Assembly: GCF_963678635.1 (NCBI RefSeq) | Contig: NC_087067.1 | Span: forward strand, 35,355,966-35,419,965 | Length of the DNA: 64,000 nucleotides | Source: Symsagittifera roscoffensis | Lineage: Eukaryota; Xenacoelomorpha; Acoela; Convolutidae | Direction of reading: 5' to 3' | In this document: positions 12,041 through 24,175 of the stretch, one piece after another | How positions within the stretch are numbered: position 1 is the stretch's first letter | How the letters are laid out: each line of letters begins with the position of its first letter | Made by a program: the position numbers and the translations under genes | The notes under the pieces: model-generated | Databases searched by the model: none | The model's input: only the letters and a program-made list of their open reading frames with translations | Told to the model about the DNA's origin: nothing

Positions 12041-13100
12041 AACTCAAATCTTTGAATCTAGTTTCAACAGAATACCCTCAAATTTTCATTTAAACTAATT
12101 AATGACAAGTGTACAATACTAATGGTAAAGTGACTGCAAAAGTTGATGAAACAATACACTAATTCTCTCTTTCTCTATAAAGACCAGTTGTCAGGGGTGC
12201 AGACGTTTAATTTCTTTCTTTATCAAAAGTCTTGACAAAATCTGAAAAAAATTTAGCGTTTGTTGCAAAAAGGAGTTGATTTGATTTCTCTGATTTGATT
12301 TGTTTAAATTTTTAGGCTTTCAGGGATTTTCTTTGGTAGAATTTGGGTTATAATGGTTTTTTCAATCATGTCCATTTGCAATGTTTTTTTTATCAGTCTT
12401 AGTTGGATTACTTCATGTGCTCTTGACATCCAGTTATCTGTAAGGCTCACATTCAGAGTTGACTAAAGTAATCAGAAATGTGCGAAATTAAAATATATAT
12501 ATATCTTCAAAAACGAAAAACGATTAAATGTGAGCGGGTGAAGTGACCAATCACTCGAATACAATTACTCTTTTTTTTTCAATTAAGACAAGTGATTTAA
12601 CCCCATGATATTTTTGGTCATTAGTTCATTGTATTCATTTTATATTTCTTTGAGGTTGATTATCGATATTTGTAGGAAAACTTGTTGACTTTCGCCAACT
12701 TAAAAAATCAGTTTTATGTGAATATTACCAGGAGTAGCTAGTTGCTGTTCAAGTAGCACAGAAAATTACAACATCTTGTTCAAATTTTTTTTTTCAGCTG
12801 AAAATTTTTTCTAAAAAAAGTTTGCATCGTTTTTGATTAGTTGTACGTTGAGCCAAACTTCCCAAAACTTAACACAGACATGGTAGGACAGACATAATAG
12901 ATTACCCTAATGTCTTTAGGTTTTTTCTAAAGAAAAAAAATGTTGTCAAGTGAGTGACCATTGTTGCTTCAAACATTTTATTTCCTGGATTAAAACTTAA
13001 TTTTTTACTGCTTAAAATATTAGTTTTGTTGTAAAAAAAACTTTTATTCGCGTGCTTCACTCACTAGAACTTAAGACAAGAGGCAGAAGTTTCAATTCAC

Positions 13101-13375
13101 TTTTCAAAAAACCGAGAAAAGGTCTGAGAACGTTTTTACGCTGCAAGTAAAGTTTTGAAAAAACGGGTCAAAAAGCCGTTTTTGGGCAAGTTTTGGAAAG
13201 TTTCGACCTAAACCTTGCGTTTTTTTTTCGGCGACGATTTCCTTCAAAATCAGTATATATTGGCGCCAAAGGCGCCTTAGAATATTTTTAGGGTTGGTCG
13301 GCCAAAAATGGATGACATGAAACAATACAAAAGGGGTAAGACTTTGGTTGGTGAGGGGGTCAAATCACTGAGGGG
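13101..13375. mobile_element. Truncated hAT-like MITE
   Basis: Shares the internal blocks of the 10308 copy (ttggcgccaaaggcgcc, gccaaaaatggatg, and gggtaagactttgg close to gggtcgaattc). It lacks both clear terminal repeats. An ATA/ATC-rich microsatellite follows directly (13385-13460). Confidence 0.55.
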
Positions 13376-13384
13376 GGGATTATT

Positions 13385-13460
13385 ATAAAAATGATAATGT
13401 CAGTAAAATGAAATTATTAATATTATTATAATCATAATCATAATCATAATAATAATTTTA
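13385..13460. repeat. AT-rich microsatellite (ATA / ATC)
   Basis: A run of att, ata and atc units, including ataatcataatcataatc, about 75 bp long. Confidence 0.8.
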
Positions 13461-14035
13461 TTTTTTTGACAATCATTTTTAAATTAAATTGTTCATAATA
13501 GTAATCAAATTCACACTAAATTGGTTTCAGACTGTTTATTAGCAGGGCAGAAATATTGTAAGGATAGAACTTCATTAGACCAGAAGGCACGTTTCTAGCG
13601 TCTCCGAAAGGAAAATATTTTTAATTTTTTCATTTTATAAAAAAGGAGGAAACTGAAAGATTAAAAAAGTAAACAGCATCGGAGCGTTCAAAAATTTGCC
13701 GTTTTTCTCAATATTTTTATACAAAAAAAACTATAACTCGGTTTTTGTCTCAAAGTATCCCTCAATAGAAAAATACTTCGGTCTCTTTACAATCGGTAAC
13801 TTAATACAGATCGCATGGTAGCAAACTGCACGTGAATTAATTCTGCATGTATTTGGACAGCCAAAACATCTGCTGAATACAGTAATACATTTACTGCACC
13901 ATAGAATTTTTGTCAAACAATAAAACGCATAAATGAGATGGATCGTTTTTGATCGAACACGCTTTTCAGTTTGTCAGTGCTTATTATTAAGCTTCATAGC
14001 TTTTTGAAAAAAAAACTGTATTTTTGAATCAAATA

Positions 14036-17000
14036 ATGGGTTTAAATAGCAATTATTTTTTGCCAGCTGTTAGATCTGGAGCAATTAGCATCAACTTGTT
14101 CAGCAGAAACTTAGAAGAGTTTCCGGAAGACCTTATCAAATTGTCAGGCACATTAGAAAAACTGAACATCAAGAAGAACTGCATAACCGATTTGCCACGT
14201 CAGTTTTCCTTGCTGCAGAAGTTAACTGTGTTACACCTTGGCCATAACAAATTTGAAATTTTTCCTGAAAGTATTTCCAGATTACGTAATCTAGAGACCC
14301 TTCACATGCATGATAATTGCATAACTACCATACCAGAGAGTTGCATCGGCAGACTGGGAAAGTTGAAAGTTTTGAACCTCAACTCGAACAAAATCGAAAC
14401 TATTCCTTCTGATATCGGTTTTCTCGAAAATTTGAGGTTTTTGTCAATCGAGAAAAACAGACTGAAAACGTTTCCGAATGAAATTGCGCATTGCGATAGT
14501 TTGGAGGAAATCCACGCCTCGGAAAACGAGTTAGTCAGCCTTCCGATTGGTTTTGGCTATCTAGGAAAACTAAAGAAGTGTATTTTGAGGAAGAACCTTC
14601 TGCAAGATTTGCCAGAGACGTTTGGGAAATTGACGAGCTTGAAATGTCTAGGTTGGTTATGAATAAATGATTTCTGTTTGTTTGGCTTCTTAACTAATTT
14701 TCAATCAAATCTTTTAATTTATAAAAACTTACTTTTACTCCAAAATACTGATTAAACTTACAATACATTTGAAAAAAATCAACCGAGAATAGTTGGATTA
14801 CTGTTTTTGAATTTTAAGAAGTTCAAATTTCTAAAAAGATGAATTTTTGATGTTCATTTTTCAATATTTACCATGGACCAGTGGCGGATTTAGGATTATA
14901 TTGAGAAAAAATGGGAGGGGGAGCGTATTGAGAAAAATTTTGACAAAAACAAAGATTTATTTACAATAAGAAAATAAACAAAATTAAACAAAATTGGGTC
15001 TTCGATTTTTTGAGGCAAATCTATCGATGACCTCTTCCACTTTGATTTCTACATCTTTGTGCTATGATCGCTCAGCAGTGCATACCGTCACTGGGAGGGT
15101 AGCACCAATCTGGAGCAAAGCAAAAATTACTGGCATTGTGGCTTTGTGACACACTCTGAAGGAAGCATTTTCACCTCTTGAATTTTCACACCTGATATAA
15201 AGACCAAAGACACCCACGCCGAAGCGCCCTTTGAAAAAATTAAGTAAAATGTCCAAAGGGGCGACCCTTTGGTATTTGCTAGCGTCCAATGCCTGAGAAA
15301 AAGCGTCCGCTTCCCCCGCCCACCCCCCTAAATCCGCCCCTATCATGGACCAAGTTCCGATTGGTTTGTTTTAGCTAATTTTTCATACATAATTAAACAG
15401 GTGGTGTACAAGCAAGTAAAAACACCTAATTTTGAGTAATTAGGTGTTTCTTACTTGTAACAATTTGTTCTAATTTTTAAAAAATAAATTGTAGATTTGG
15501 CGGCTAATGACATCCGGATCTTCCCAACTAAGTTCCACCAACTTCGGCTGCGTGAGCTGTATGTAGAGTGCAACCAGTTGATCGTGGAGAGACCAGTGAG
15601 AAGTGTGCAGGAGGACGAAATCATGACTCTGAAGGAATTAGCCTCCAGGACTTGTCTAAAAGAGCTGTCACAGACCAATTCACTACTGAGGAGAACCATC
15701 AAGTAAGTATGCATTCAAATTATAATTAAATGTTTTTGTTTCCTGCTTAAAAAAGCAAAAAAAATGTCCCATAAGATTTTCTGGGTCTTATGCACTAAAC
15801 GGCCCAAAATCATTATTTCTACATCTCTTGAACTGAAATTAATGTGGTTGAATTTGATTGGCTAATTAGCCAATCAAGTTCCATTGACACTTTCTGCCAT
15901 TTCAAATGAAATAATTCTGCCATTTCAAGCAGATAAAACGATTAGCCGAATTATTAATTTGATTTTTTGTTATGTCAAGCCATTTTATTAAGTTTTTCTT
16001 GTCTGGGCAAGGTTTCACAAGTAACTCAAAATTAATTTGATTCTTTTACACAGTTCCATCTTATTGGAAATTTCGGCTAATACTTTTATCTGCTGGAAAG
16101 GTTGATCGGAATGCCTGACCGTCTAACTTGAATTTGATAGGCTAAAATTACCCAATCAAATTCGATCGCATAATTTCCAGCTTACGATGTAGAAAATTTG
16201 ATTTTGGGCCGTTTAGTGCATAAGACCCAATTTTCGATTTATCATTTTGAATTTTTGATCTCTATTATAATTTTTGATGAATAATGAGTTGTTGTTCCGA
16301 CTTTCGATACGAAAGTAACGGAATATTTGTGCTCGGGTGGGTTTTTTTATTCTTCAGACTAATTTCGACTTTATAACTAGCCATTTTTGACGGATTTTTT
16401 TAATATCATTCAAAAGGTATTGTAGTCCTGAGCTCAAATTTGAAAAGATATTTCACCTGTGATCATTTTCCAAAAAGTTAAAGGGGTTTAAAGACTGCCA
16501 TTTTGGCCAGTTTGAGACAATTAACGCGTGATATATTTCGCGCTATTAACGTGTAAGCGGAGATTTTATCCGTCTTAGAAATTGTTCTAAATTGGTTGAA
16601 AGAAGCTTATTTGCCATAATTGATTTGTTACAAGGAGCTAAATCTATCTGCTTGTACTTTATATGGCGTGTGGGGTGATGGTTTTCATAAAAATATTCAA
16701 ATAAAAAAAATTCATTTTATTTTATTACATTTAATTTTTCAATGTTATTACTGCTCCACAAAACCTTAAAAGGCAGTCGGAACATTCAGGTCTTTGCCCT
16801 GATACGAGCAGTCTTGTTGTTCCGACTTTCGATACGAAAAAACCGGAATATTTGTGCTCGGGTTGGGTTTTTTTTCTCTTCAGACATATTTCGACTTTTT
16901 AACTAGCCATTTTTGACGGAATTTTTTATATCATTCAAAAGGTATTGTTGTCCTGAGCTTCAATTTGAAAAGATTTTTCAGCTGTGATCATTTTTCGTAA

Positions 17001-18435
17001 AATTATGAGGGTTTAAAGATTGCCATTTTGGCCATTTTGACCAATTTGGGACAATTAACGCGCGATATAATTCGCGCTATTAACGCGTAAGCGGAGATTT
17101 AATCAGTCTTATAAATCGTTCCAAATTGGTGAACGAAGCTTATTTGCCATAATTAGATTGTTACGAGGAATGAAATCTCTCTTTTTGTTCCGACTTTCGA
17201 CACGAAAGTAACGGAATATTTGTGCTCGGGGTGGGTTTTTTTTTCTTCAGACAAATTTCGACTTTTTAACTAGCCATTTTTGACGGAATTTTTTTTATAT
17301 CATTCGAAAGGTGTTGTTGTCTTGAGCTCAAATTTGAATAAATATTTCACCTGTGATCATTTTTCGTAAAATTATGGGGATTTAAAGATTGCCATTTTGG
17401 CCAATTTGGAACAATTAACGCGCGATATATTTCGCGCTATTAACGCGTAAGCGGAGAGTTAATCCGTCTTAGAAATCGTTCCAAATTGGTTAAAAGAAGC
17501 TTATTCGCCATAATTGGTTTGTTGCAAGGAGCAAAATCTATCCTCTTGTACTTTGTATGGCGTGTGGGGGGATGATTTTTATTTAAAAAATTCAAATTTT
17601 AGAAAAAATTTTTTTTTTCATTTTATTTTTTCTTACATTTAGTTTTTTAATGTTATTACTGCTCCATAAACCTTAAAAGGCAGTCGGAACATTCAGGGCT
17701 TCGCCCTGATACGAGCAGTCTTGTTGTACTTTATATGGCGTGTGGGGGGATGATTTTCATAAAAAATTTCAAAATTTAGAAAAAAAAATTTTCGTTTTAT
17801 TTTATTTCATTTAATTTTTTTAATGTTATTACTGCTGCTCCATAAACCTTAAAGGCAGTCGGAACATTCAGGGCTTCGCCTTGATACGAGAAGTCTTGTT
17901 TCAATTTCAATTTTGATTTCTAATGCTCTAAATTAACCATGCTTCATGTTTCGATTGAAAATATTTGGTTCGTTTGAACTAATTATTTGATAAATACGAC
18001 AAATAGATAGTGTAATAGCATAACTAATACCAGCATTCTATATTTTATGCCTTCTCGCCCCATTGAACCAATTAGAATGTTTCTCGCTCCAATTCGCACT
18101 AATTTTGGAATGCTATAATGACTCACTCGAGTATGTTTAGACACTACCCTGCCCTGCGTGAAATGTTATCTCTGGCCAGCAAGTGTGCCATGTGCAACAG
18201 TCTCTTCCTCAACACATGGCTAGAGTGCGTGCACTTCATCGACAGCAGGCAAATCGTCGGCTCACCTCCCGTCGGCCCAAATGCCAACAAGTCCAAAATA
18301 CCTGTGCGAGCTCTGCTCTGTTCGTACAAATGTTTCAACGCACAGCCGAGTGATGGCGACTCGAAACAACCTGTCTCCTACTACGGAGTGGCTTTTCCTG
18401 CAAGTGCACCACCGTCTGCTAACACCATCAATTAA
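14036..18435 (+). CDS. LRRC69: Leucine-rich repeat protein LRRC69, 3 exons
   Basis: Predicted 372-aa protein (vertebrate LRRC69 is ~347 aa). Exons: 14036-14651, 15495-15702, 18141-18435; phases join. Residues ~20-230 hold about nine LRRs of the LxxLxLxxNxLxxLP type. The tail matches LRRC69: RLRELYVECNQL, a helical linker, HYPALREMLS, then CAMCNSLFLNTWLECVHF and ALLCSYKCF, whose cysteines may bind metal. Its function is not established in the literature I know; it is cytosolic and probably a binding scaffold. ATG 14036 was chosen because it is the first in-frame ATG ahead of the repeats. The exon 3 acceptor at tttag/ac gives the best family match (IKHYP); cgag/ta upstream is possible. Intron 1 holds a hAT-like MITE, and intron 2 a 448-bp MITE plus four HINE-like copies. 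Confidence 0.92.
14879..15342. mobile_element. hAT-like MITE in LRRC69 intron 1
   Basis: A 464-bp element starting cagtggcggatttagg and ending with the inverse cctaaatccgccccta. The 8-bp flanks are ccatggac (14871-14878) and tcatggac (15343-15350), one mismatch apart. The middle differs from the 10308 copy, so the two may be different derivatives sharing ends. Confidence 0.78.
15782..16229. mobile_element. 448-bp MITE with ~44-bp terminal inverted repeats in LRRC69 intron 2
   Basis: The left end tgggtcttatgcactaaacg... and the right end are inverse copies over about 44 bp with about four mismatches. A perfect 6-bp direct repeat, attttc, flanks both sides (15776-15781 and 16230-16235). The interior carries further palindromes (ttgattggctaattagccaatcaa). 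No coding capacity. Superfamily not assigned: a 6-bp duplication fits neither hAT (8) nor Harbinger (3). Confidence 0.8.
16294..17900 (+). repeat. Head-to-tail array of four HINE/Helentron-like elements
   Basis: Copies at 16294-16815, 16819-17180 (3' truncated), 17187-17722 and 17726-17900 (5' truncated). Each full unit (~520 bp) begins gttccgactttcg with a ctttcgatacgaaag palindrome, contains a TATATTTCGCGC..TTAACGCG block, and ends agtcggaac, then the hairpin cagggcttcgccctg, then atacgagcagtctt. The opposed GTTCCGACT/AGTCGGAAC pair, 3' hairpin and tandem habit match Helentron-associated elements. This class assignment is inferred. Confidence 0.7.
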
Positions 18436-18739
18436 CTTTCCAATTCAATCCTAATAATGGTTAAAAACTACATAATCATCGAAAGAGAATGTTATAATTG
18501 ACTTCTGGTTTGCTTCTAAAGTTGTAGTGATTGCTCTAGTTTAAGTCTTCTCGAACGAAGGTTTTATCAGATGATTCTTACAAGGAGTTTAACTGAGCTT
18601 TACCGTCAACTATTAAGCAATATATGCAAGTCTGCTGTAGATACATATAAATCGAATCAAATTTTCCCATGCAGGAAAGTGAGTGCGGTCTATGTGAATA
18701 TTTTTCCATGTAATGTTTTCCACCCGTCTCATTGCTCTA

Positions 18740-18745
18740 AATAAA
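18740..18745 (+). promoter_or_regulatory. Candidate poly(A) signal of LRRC69
   Basis: AATAAA 305 nt after the LRRC69 stop and ~75 bp before the inverted repeat array. Confidence 0.4.
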
Positions 18746-18820
18746 CTGAGTGAGCAACCATCCTTCTAAATTTGAATAGCAATTTTACCAACTTTAAACA
18801 ACAAGACGAGCATCTAAAAA

Positions 18821-19834
18821 AAGACTGCTCGTATCAGGGCGAAGCCCTGAATGTTCCGACTGCCCTGTAAGGTCTATGGAGCAGAAGTAACATGAAAATT
18901 GAAAAAATCATAATAAATTTTTATAAGAAAAAAATTAAAGAGTTTTGTTAAATCATCCCCCCACACGTCATTTTAAGTACAAAGTGATAAATTTTGCTCC
19001 TAATAACAAACAATTATGGCATATAAGCTTCCTTGAACCAATTTGGAACAATTTCTAAGACGGATTAAATCTCGCTTACGCGTTAATAGCGCTAAATATA
19101 TCGCGCGTTAATTGTCCCAATTTGGGGAAAATGGCAACCCCCATAACTTTACGAAAAAGGATCACAGGTAAAACGTCTTTTCAAGTTTAAGCTCAGGACA
19201 ACAATACCTTTCGAATGACATAAAAATATATTCGTCAGAAATAGCTAGTTAAAAAGTCGAAATAAGTCTGAAGAATAAAAAACCCACCCCGAGCACAAAT
19301 ATTCCGTTACTTTCGTATCGAAAAACGGAACAACAAGACTGCTTGTATCAGGGCGAAGCACTGAATTTTCCGACTGCCTTTTAAGGTTTTTGGAGCAGTA
19401 ATAACATTTAAAAATTAAATGTAATAAAACAAAATTAAAATTTTTTTTCTTCTAAAATTTAATTTTTTTAAAACAAAAATCATCCCACCACACGCCATAT
19501 GAAAGACAAAAGGATAAATTTTGCTCTTTTTAACAAATCAATTATGACAAATAAGCTTCTTTTAACCAATTTGGAACGATTTCTAATACGGATTAAAACA
19601 TCGCGCGTTAATTGTCCCAAATTGGCCGAAGTGGCAATCTTCAATCCCCCGTAACTCTACAAAAAAGATCAGAGGTAAAATATCTTTTCAAATTTTAACT
19701 CAAGACAACAATACCTTTCGAATGATAAAAAAAATCCGTCAAAAATGGCTAGTTAAAAAGTCGAAATTTGTCTGAAGAAAAAAAACCCATCTCGAGCACA
19801 AATATCCCGTTAATTTTGTTTCGAAAGTCAGAAC
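18821..19834 (-). repeat. Two tandem HINE-like elements in the opposite orientation
   Basis: Copies at 18821-19331 and 19335-19834, both reading on the minus strand with the 3' hairpin (cagggcgaagccctg region) at the low-coordinate end. They are the same family as 16294-17900 but inverted, so the two arrays face each other across the last LRRC69 exon. Confidence 0.72.
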
Positions 19835-20517
19835 AACAAATGTGAATTTAATTTATGGGAATTTTAGCAGGGTTCTATCATTACTAGGCCAAAATGTGCA
19901 CTGGATAAGCGCACAGTTTTGTGTCTCTATTTTTGGGATTCCAGAGACAAACCTATAAACATGTTACAAAATGTAATTGGATTCCACTTGCAAAACTTCC
20001 ATTGATTCAGTGTGCAAAGACCTGTAACATAAATTTTGTCTGCACATAAAGTCGCAAAATGTAAGTAAAATTTGCAAATGTTAGAAGAAACTCCAAAATT
20101 ATTTGCGGAATCCGCAAATATAAGCGGATTCTGCAACCCGTAAGTGGATTCCGAAATTTGTTTATTAATGAACTTGCTTACGAACTATTAAAAGCTGGAC
20201 CTAGAATTATTATCTATAGAAAAGCTGCAATTAAAAGCAAGGACCTATCCATTGTCAGCCACAAACAAATCTTAAAACATTGGTTAACTAAATCGGTGGA
20301 TGTCATCCTTTGGTATTTCGGATATATATCCCAGCAAACAATTTTTGAGATCAAAGTTTTGAAAAAACTACACCGATTAAACTCATTGTTTGGAGTTTAT
20401 GTGTTACAGCATGTCCAGCAGTTATTGGGAAACACAACGCGCAGCATATCGTCGATATATTTTAGTATTTGGTATTCCGTCAATCCCAGATTCTGACTTG
20501 GTTGTTCGAGAATGATT

Positions 20518-20640
20518 TCAAATCATGAGGGCAGTATTTGGGATCAGATGATAAAGTGAACTTAAATCATGAGGTCAGTATTTGAGATGAGTCGAGAGTA
20601 AAATCGAATCATGAGGGCGGTACTAAAAATGAGATGAAAG
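20518..20640 (+). repeat. Short imperfect tandem repeat, ~45-bp period
   Basis: Three units share aaatcatgagggcagtattt followed by gagatga-like sequence. Units start near 20519, 20563 and 20605. Confidence 0.65.
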
Positions 20641-20986
20641 CACACCCAGTGTATGCCTTGCGTACTACTATGAGAAAGTGGTTCTCAAAAAAGCAACTAT
20701 GATAGACAGGTCCCGCATGCTCATAGCATGTAATAAATAAAAAGTTAACTGGTGCTTAAAATATTCAATTCCAAACTTTTGCGAAACATCTTGAGTCAGA
20801 AAAATTTCTGAATGAAAATTGTTATAATTGTATAGTTGATATCAAGAAATGTGACCGCCTCTACTTATTTTACGGTTAAGCAAGCGTAAATGATTCAACT
20901 TATTTGTCAACGAAACGCATATTTGGCGCATTTTCCAATTATCCTTTCAAAAAACGATGAGCTGGAGATTTTAGGAAAAAAAAATT

Positions 20987-21067
20987 GATAGAGATGGGAT
21001 TCGAACCCACGAACGGAGACCGTATTGGATTAGCAGTCCAAAACCTTAACCACTCGGCTACCTTGTC
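20987..21067 (-). tRNA. tRNA-Ser (GCT), possibly degenerate
   Basis: On the minus strand an 81-nt cloverleaf can be drawn. The A box is tagccgagtgg, the anticodon stem-loop ttgga-ctgctaa-tccaa gives anticodon GCT, the long variable arm is acgg-tct-ccgt (class II, as for Ser), and the B box GGTTCGAATCC is perfect. A T-run (Pol III terminator) follows within a few bases. There is no intron and no encoded CCA. The acceptor stem has two mismatches (C3-A70, A5-C68) and the discriminator is A rather than the G usual for Ser, so it may be a decaying copy. Confidence 0.75.
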
Positions 21068-23639
21068 TTTCAACAACATAACGCAAGCAATACTGAACGT
21101 ACTACATATTCAATAAAATTTAATCAGTGACTTTTCAAACAGGCATGTAAACACTAGCTGTTATGACTAATGAGTTAGCTACCGGATGCGGCGAAATTAG
21201 ACGAATGCCGAACTAGCCAAAAATAAAACAGACGAATTCAAAAAAATCTCTCACAAATGTCGGTACAAGTTTGAGAAATTTTACGATCGACATTTAAGAA
21301 ATCACGTTTTTGTTTTCGAATCTTCCATTTTTATTCAAACTTATTTTGTTATCGGAGAATAGCACATAACTTCGACATTGTCCAATTTAAAAAAAGCTAA
21401 TCTCGTCTTAAGTAACCGTTAAAAATTGCTCTAATGTTGCCAGAGAGTTGTTGTGAGAAAGTCCTTGGGTTCCATGATAAAAAAACACGTTTTTGTTCTC
21501 AAAACAATATTTTTTTGCTGAAAACTAAATTTTAGCGTGTTTTTTGCTGTTGGCTTCAAGAATATTTCTCCCCGCACTTTTTTAGCATAGCATCTCTGCA
21601 GTTTTTTTCTATTTCTATTTATTTTTATAACTAATTTCTAGCGTTTAACAAAAAATAATAAAATTCAATTTCTGAAGTGTCAGGAAAATAAGCTCAATTG
21701 TAGCGTGTTTTTTTTCAAAATTATTGAGTTTTAACGAAATTTTTGATGTCAAAAAGATTTGTTAAAATAAAGAAACAACTGTTTTAGAGTAGGTCAGAGT
21801 TTAAAAATTGGTGGTTTTTGAATTTGGTGGTTGTCTAATTTTTTTGTTTAGATTTCATAGTCCTGAAATGATAAGTTAATACCATAGGTCTTTTCTTATG
21901 GCATTGCTCATTTGGGAAAAAAACTGCTTTTATAGATGAGTGAATATAGGCCAGGAAAAGTTAAGTCAAAATTTGAAAATTTTTCAAAGTTCTTGAACTT
22001 TTTTCATAAATCATCTCACTAATTGAAAAATTTCAATGCCCAAAAAAAATTGTATTTTCTGTAGATGTGTTTAATAATGAGTCAGCAAAAGTTTTACGTA
22101 TGAGGTTGCCTGTGAAAATGATGCACAAGGAAGCACCAGCTGAAGTAAAAGACCGTTTATGAAATATATTTTGAAGAAAAAAAACTGCAAAACGGTCTGC
22201 AAACTACTGCATGTTTGTATCAAAACTGAATTGTTTGTTAAAAAGTCCCAGTTTGGTCAACGTGTACTTATAAAGTATAGGTTTTAAAATTATCTGCAAT
22301 TATTCAGATAGCTTCTTCTTTGCGTTGTAGTTCCAGGATACCTGATTATGTGTTCTTCGAGTCACCACGCTGTTTTTCAAGGTGCAGCTTCTTTTGTTTT
22401 TGATATCAATTTAGGCTTTTGTTGCATCAACTCTTGATACTGATTTTATCGTTTTTTTCCCAGCGGCAAGTCTTTAAACACGTTCTAAAATGAATAACTC
22501 ACAAAACTTCCGTGAATTTCGCCCACGTTCAAATACCAGTTACGTAAAACGTGTCGGCACATTAATGTTGTCGAGGACTCTGCGACGAGAGAATATAGCT
22601 AGTTGTTCAGGACTCCCCAAATGTAAGGGGAGTTTAGAAATTTTTAGTTTTTTCCGCAAATGAAAGAGGATTGCCCAAATAGATGGATGATAGTTTTCTT
22701 TGTTATACTAAACCAAACCAGTCCTTCGTGAACAATTAGGTGCTACAGGTCAAACTAATATCTAGCAAAAGCGGAATTTTCAAAACAGGATTAAATTATT
22801 TGAGATTGAAAATGTTAATTCTTTCAGTTTTTGAGATCGGAAAAGTGAAGTTCTTTTAGAATTTCAGATCAGAAAGGTGTTCATTCTTTCAAGGTTTGAG
22901 GTCCAAAAAATGCTCATTTTTTCAGTATTAGAGATGGCGAAGCTTTTATTTCTCAATGTAAAAGTGATAACTTGAGTTGGAATCCAGAAAATTTTTGAAG
23001 TATTAAGATATAATTATTATAGATTTTTTTTTTTCAAAATCTAATGTGTCTTTTCCTTTTTTTTTGATTTCTAGATTTTCAAGAAGTCTATAAACTTTTC
23101 TGGTCTGTCATGATTTTGCCGCAGACTATGACTTTTTTTCTGTTTTTGCAAGCTGAGCAGAATTTATGATTCAATTACTTGAGCTACTACGACTATTTTG
23201 AATGCCAGTGCAAAATATTAGTTGTTTTAACCAAAACAAAAAAAATGTTTATGACTGCTCAATTTTTTAATCAAAAAAACTGTTGCTGAAATTCAGATGC
23301 ACACATAAGTTGTTTTGATGAGAAAATTTTGGAACCTTTGGCAAACAAAACATTTTGAAAACAAGAAATTTTTCAATCGGCTCGGTATTAGGTTTATTGA
23401 AAAAGCATGTTTCTTCAAAAGAGTTACAATTCACTTTTTAATAAAACTAGCGATTGGCGTTTTTGCGATTCGCAGAGGATCAATGAAAGGCTTTGCAGCC
23501 TCTCTAAGCATCGTCTTCACAAAAATAAATTTAATGAACAAAATTCGTAACCCGGTGCTTTGAGTCGGCATTAATAACAAAAATTGGAAAAAAAAAACAA
23601 AAAAAATGTTTTTTCTTTAGCAAATAGATACGGCCCGAC
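21068..23639. other. Intergenic AT-rich DNA
   Basis: No supported gene. Contains T- and A-runs and scattered decayed repeat words. gcgattcgcagaggatcaatg at ~23468 resembles gcaattcacgaaggatctatg at ~38417, a hint of another old repeat family. Confidence 0.4.
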
Positions 23640-24175
23640 AACTAACTGTTCCGGCCATTAAAAATGCGAAGGAAAATTGTATGCGGATTCCTTTTGGTTT
23701 TTCTCCACGCAAAATCAGGTACCACAAATAATCATCAAAAATAGTCTAATGATAGATCAGATTGCAGCTATTTCACTCAAAATTAAAACGACAAAAATGT
23801 TTTAATTTAATTTTATTGAGTTTAAAAAATTTTGAATTTTTAGGCCCCATTTTATAAAACTAAAACTCAAAAATTCTGGAAAAAAATTGAAAAGCTTTGG
23901 AATTTTTTCACAAAATTTTGATGACTATTTTTAAGGTTTTCTAGTTAGTTTTTTATTGAAATTTTTGTCCAATTTTCCTTTTTTTACAATGACTCGATCA
24001 GGCCACCAGCCAATCAGGCCACCTAAATTCTCATTTTTGAATCAGATCCATTTACCACACCACGCAGAAAAAAAACGATAATAATTTGACATTTTGTTTT
24101 ATTGTTTTTAAAATTGTGGTAGAAACATTCTTTGTTAATTGCATAGTAACTGGCTATCCATGTATAGTTTTGAAA
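23640..24175 (+). repeat. Diverged interspersed repeat, copy 1
   Basis: Shares in order with 44040-44670 the blocks ccacg.aaaatcaggtacc, cagatcc.ttta.ca.accacgcaga, and attgca.agta.c.ggttatcc. No coding frame is visible. A third, poorer copy lies at 54905-55330. Confidence 0.6.

Noticed and set aside
18118-18140. ATG at 18118 as start of a separate small gene
   Set aside because: The sequence after 18141 matches the LRRC69 C-terminus and joins exon 2 in phase.
20158-20496. 112-codon open frame on the plus strand
   Set aside because: Starts at a non-ATG codon, no domain, and lies in repeat-rich DNA. Kept as non-coding.
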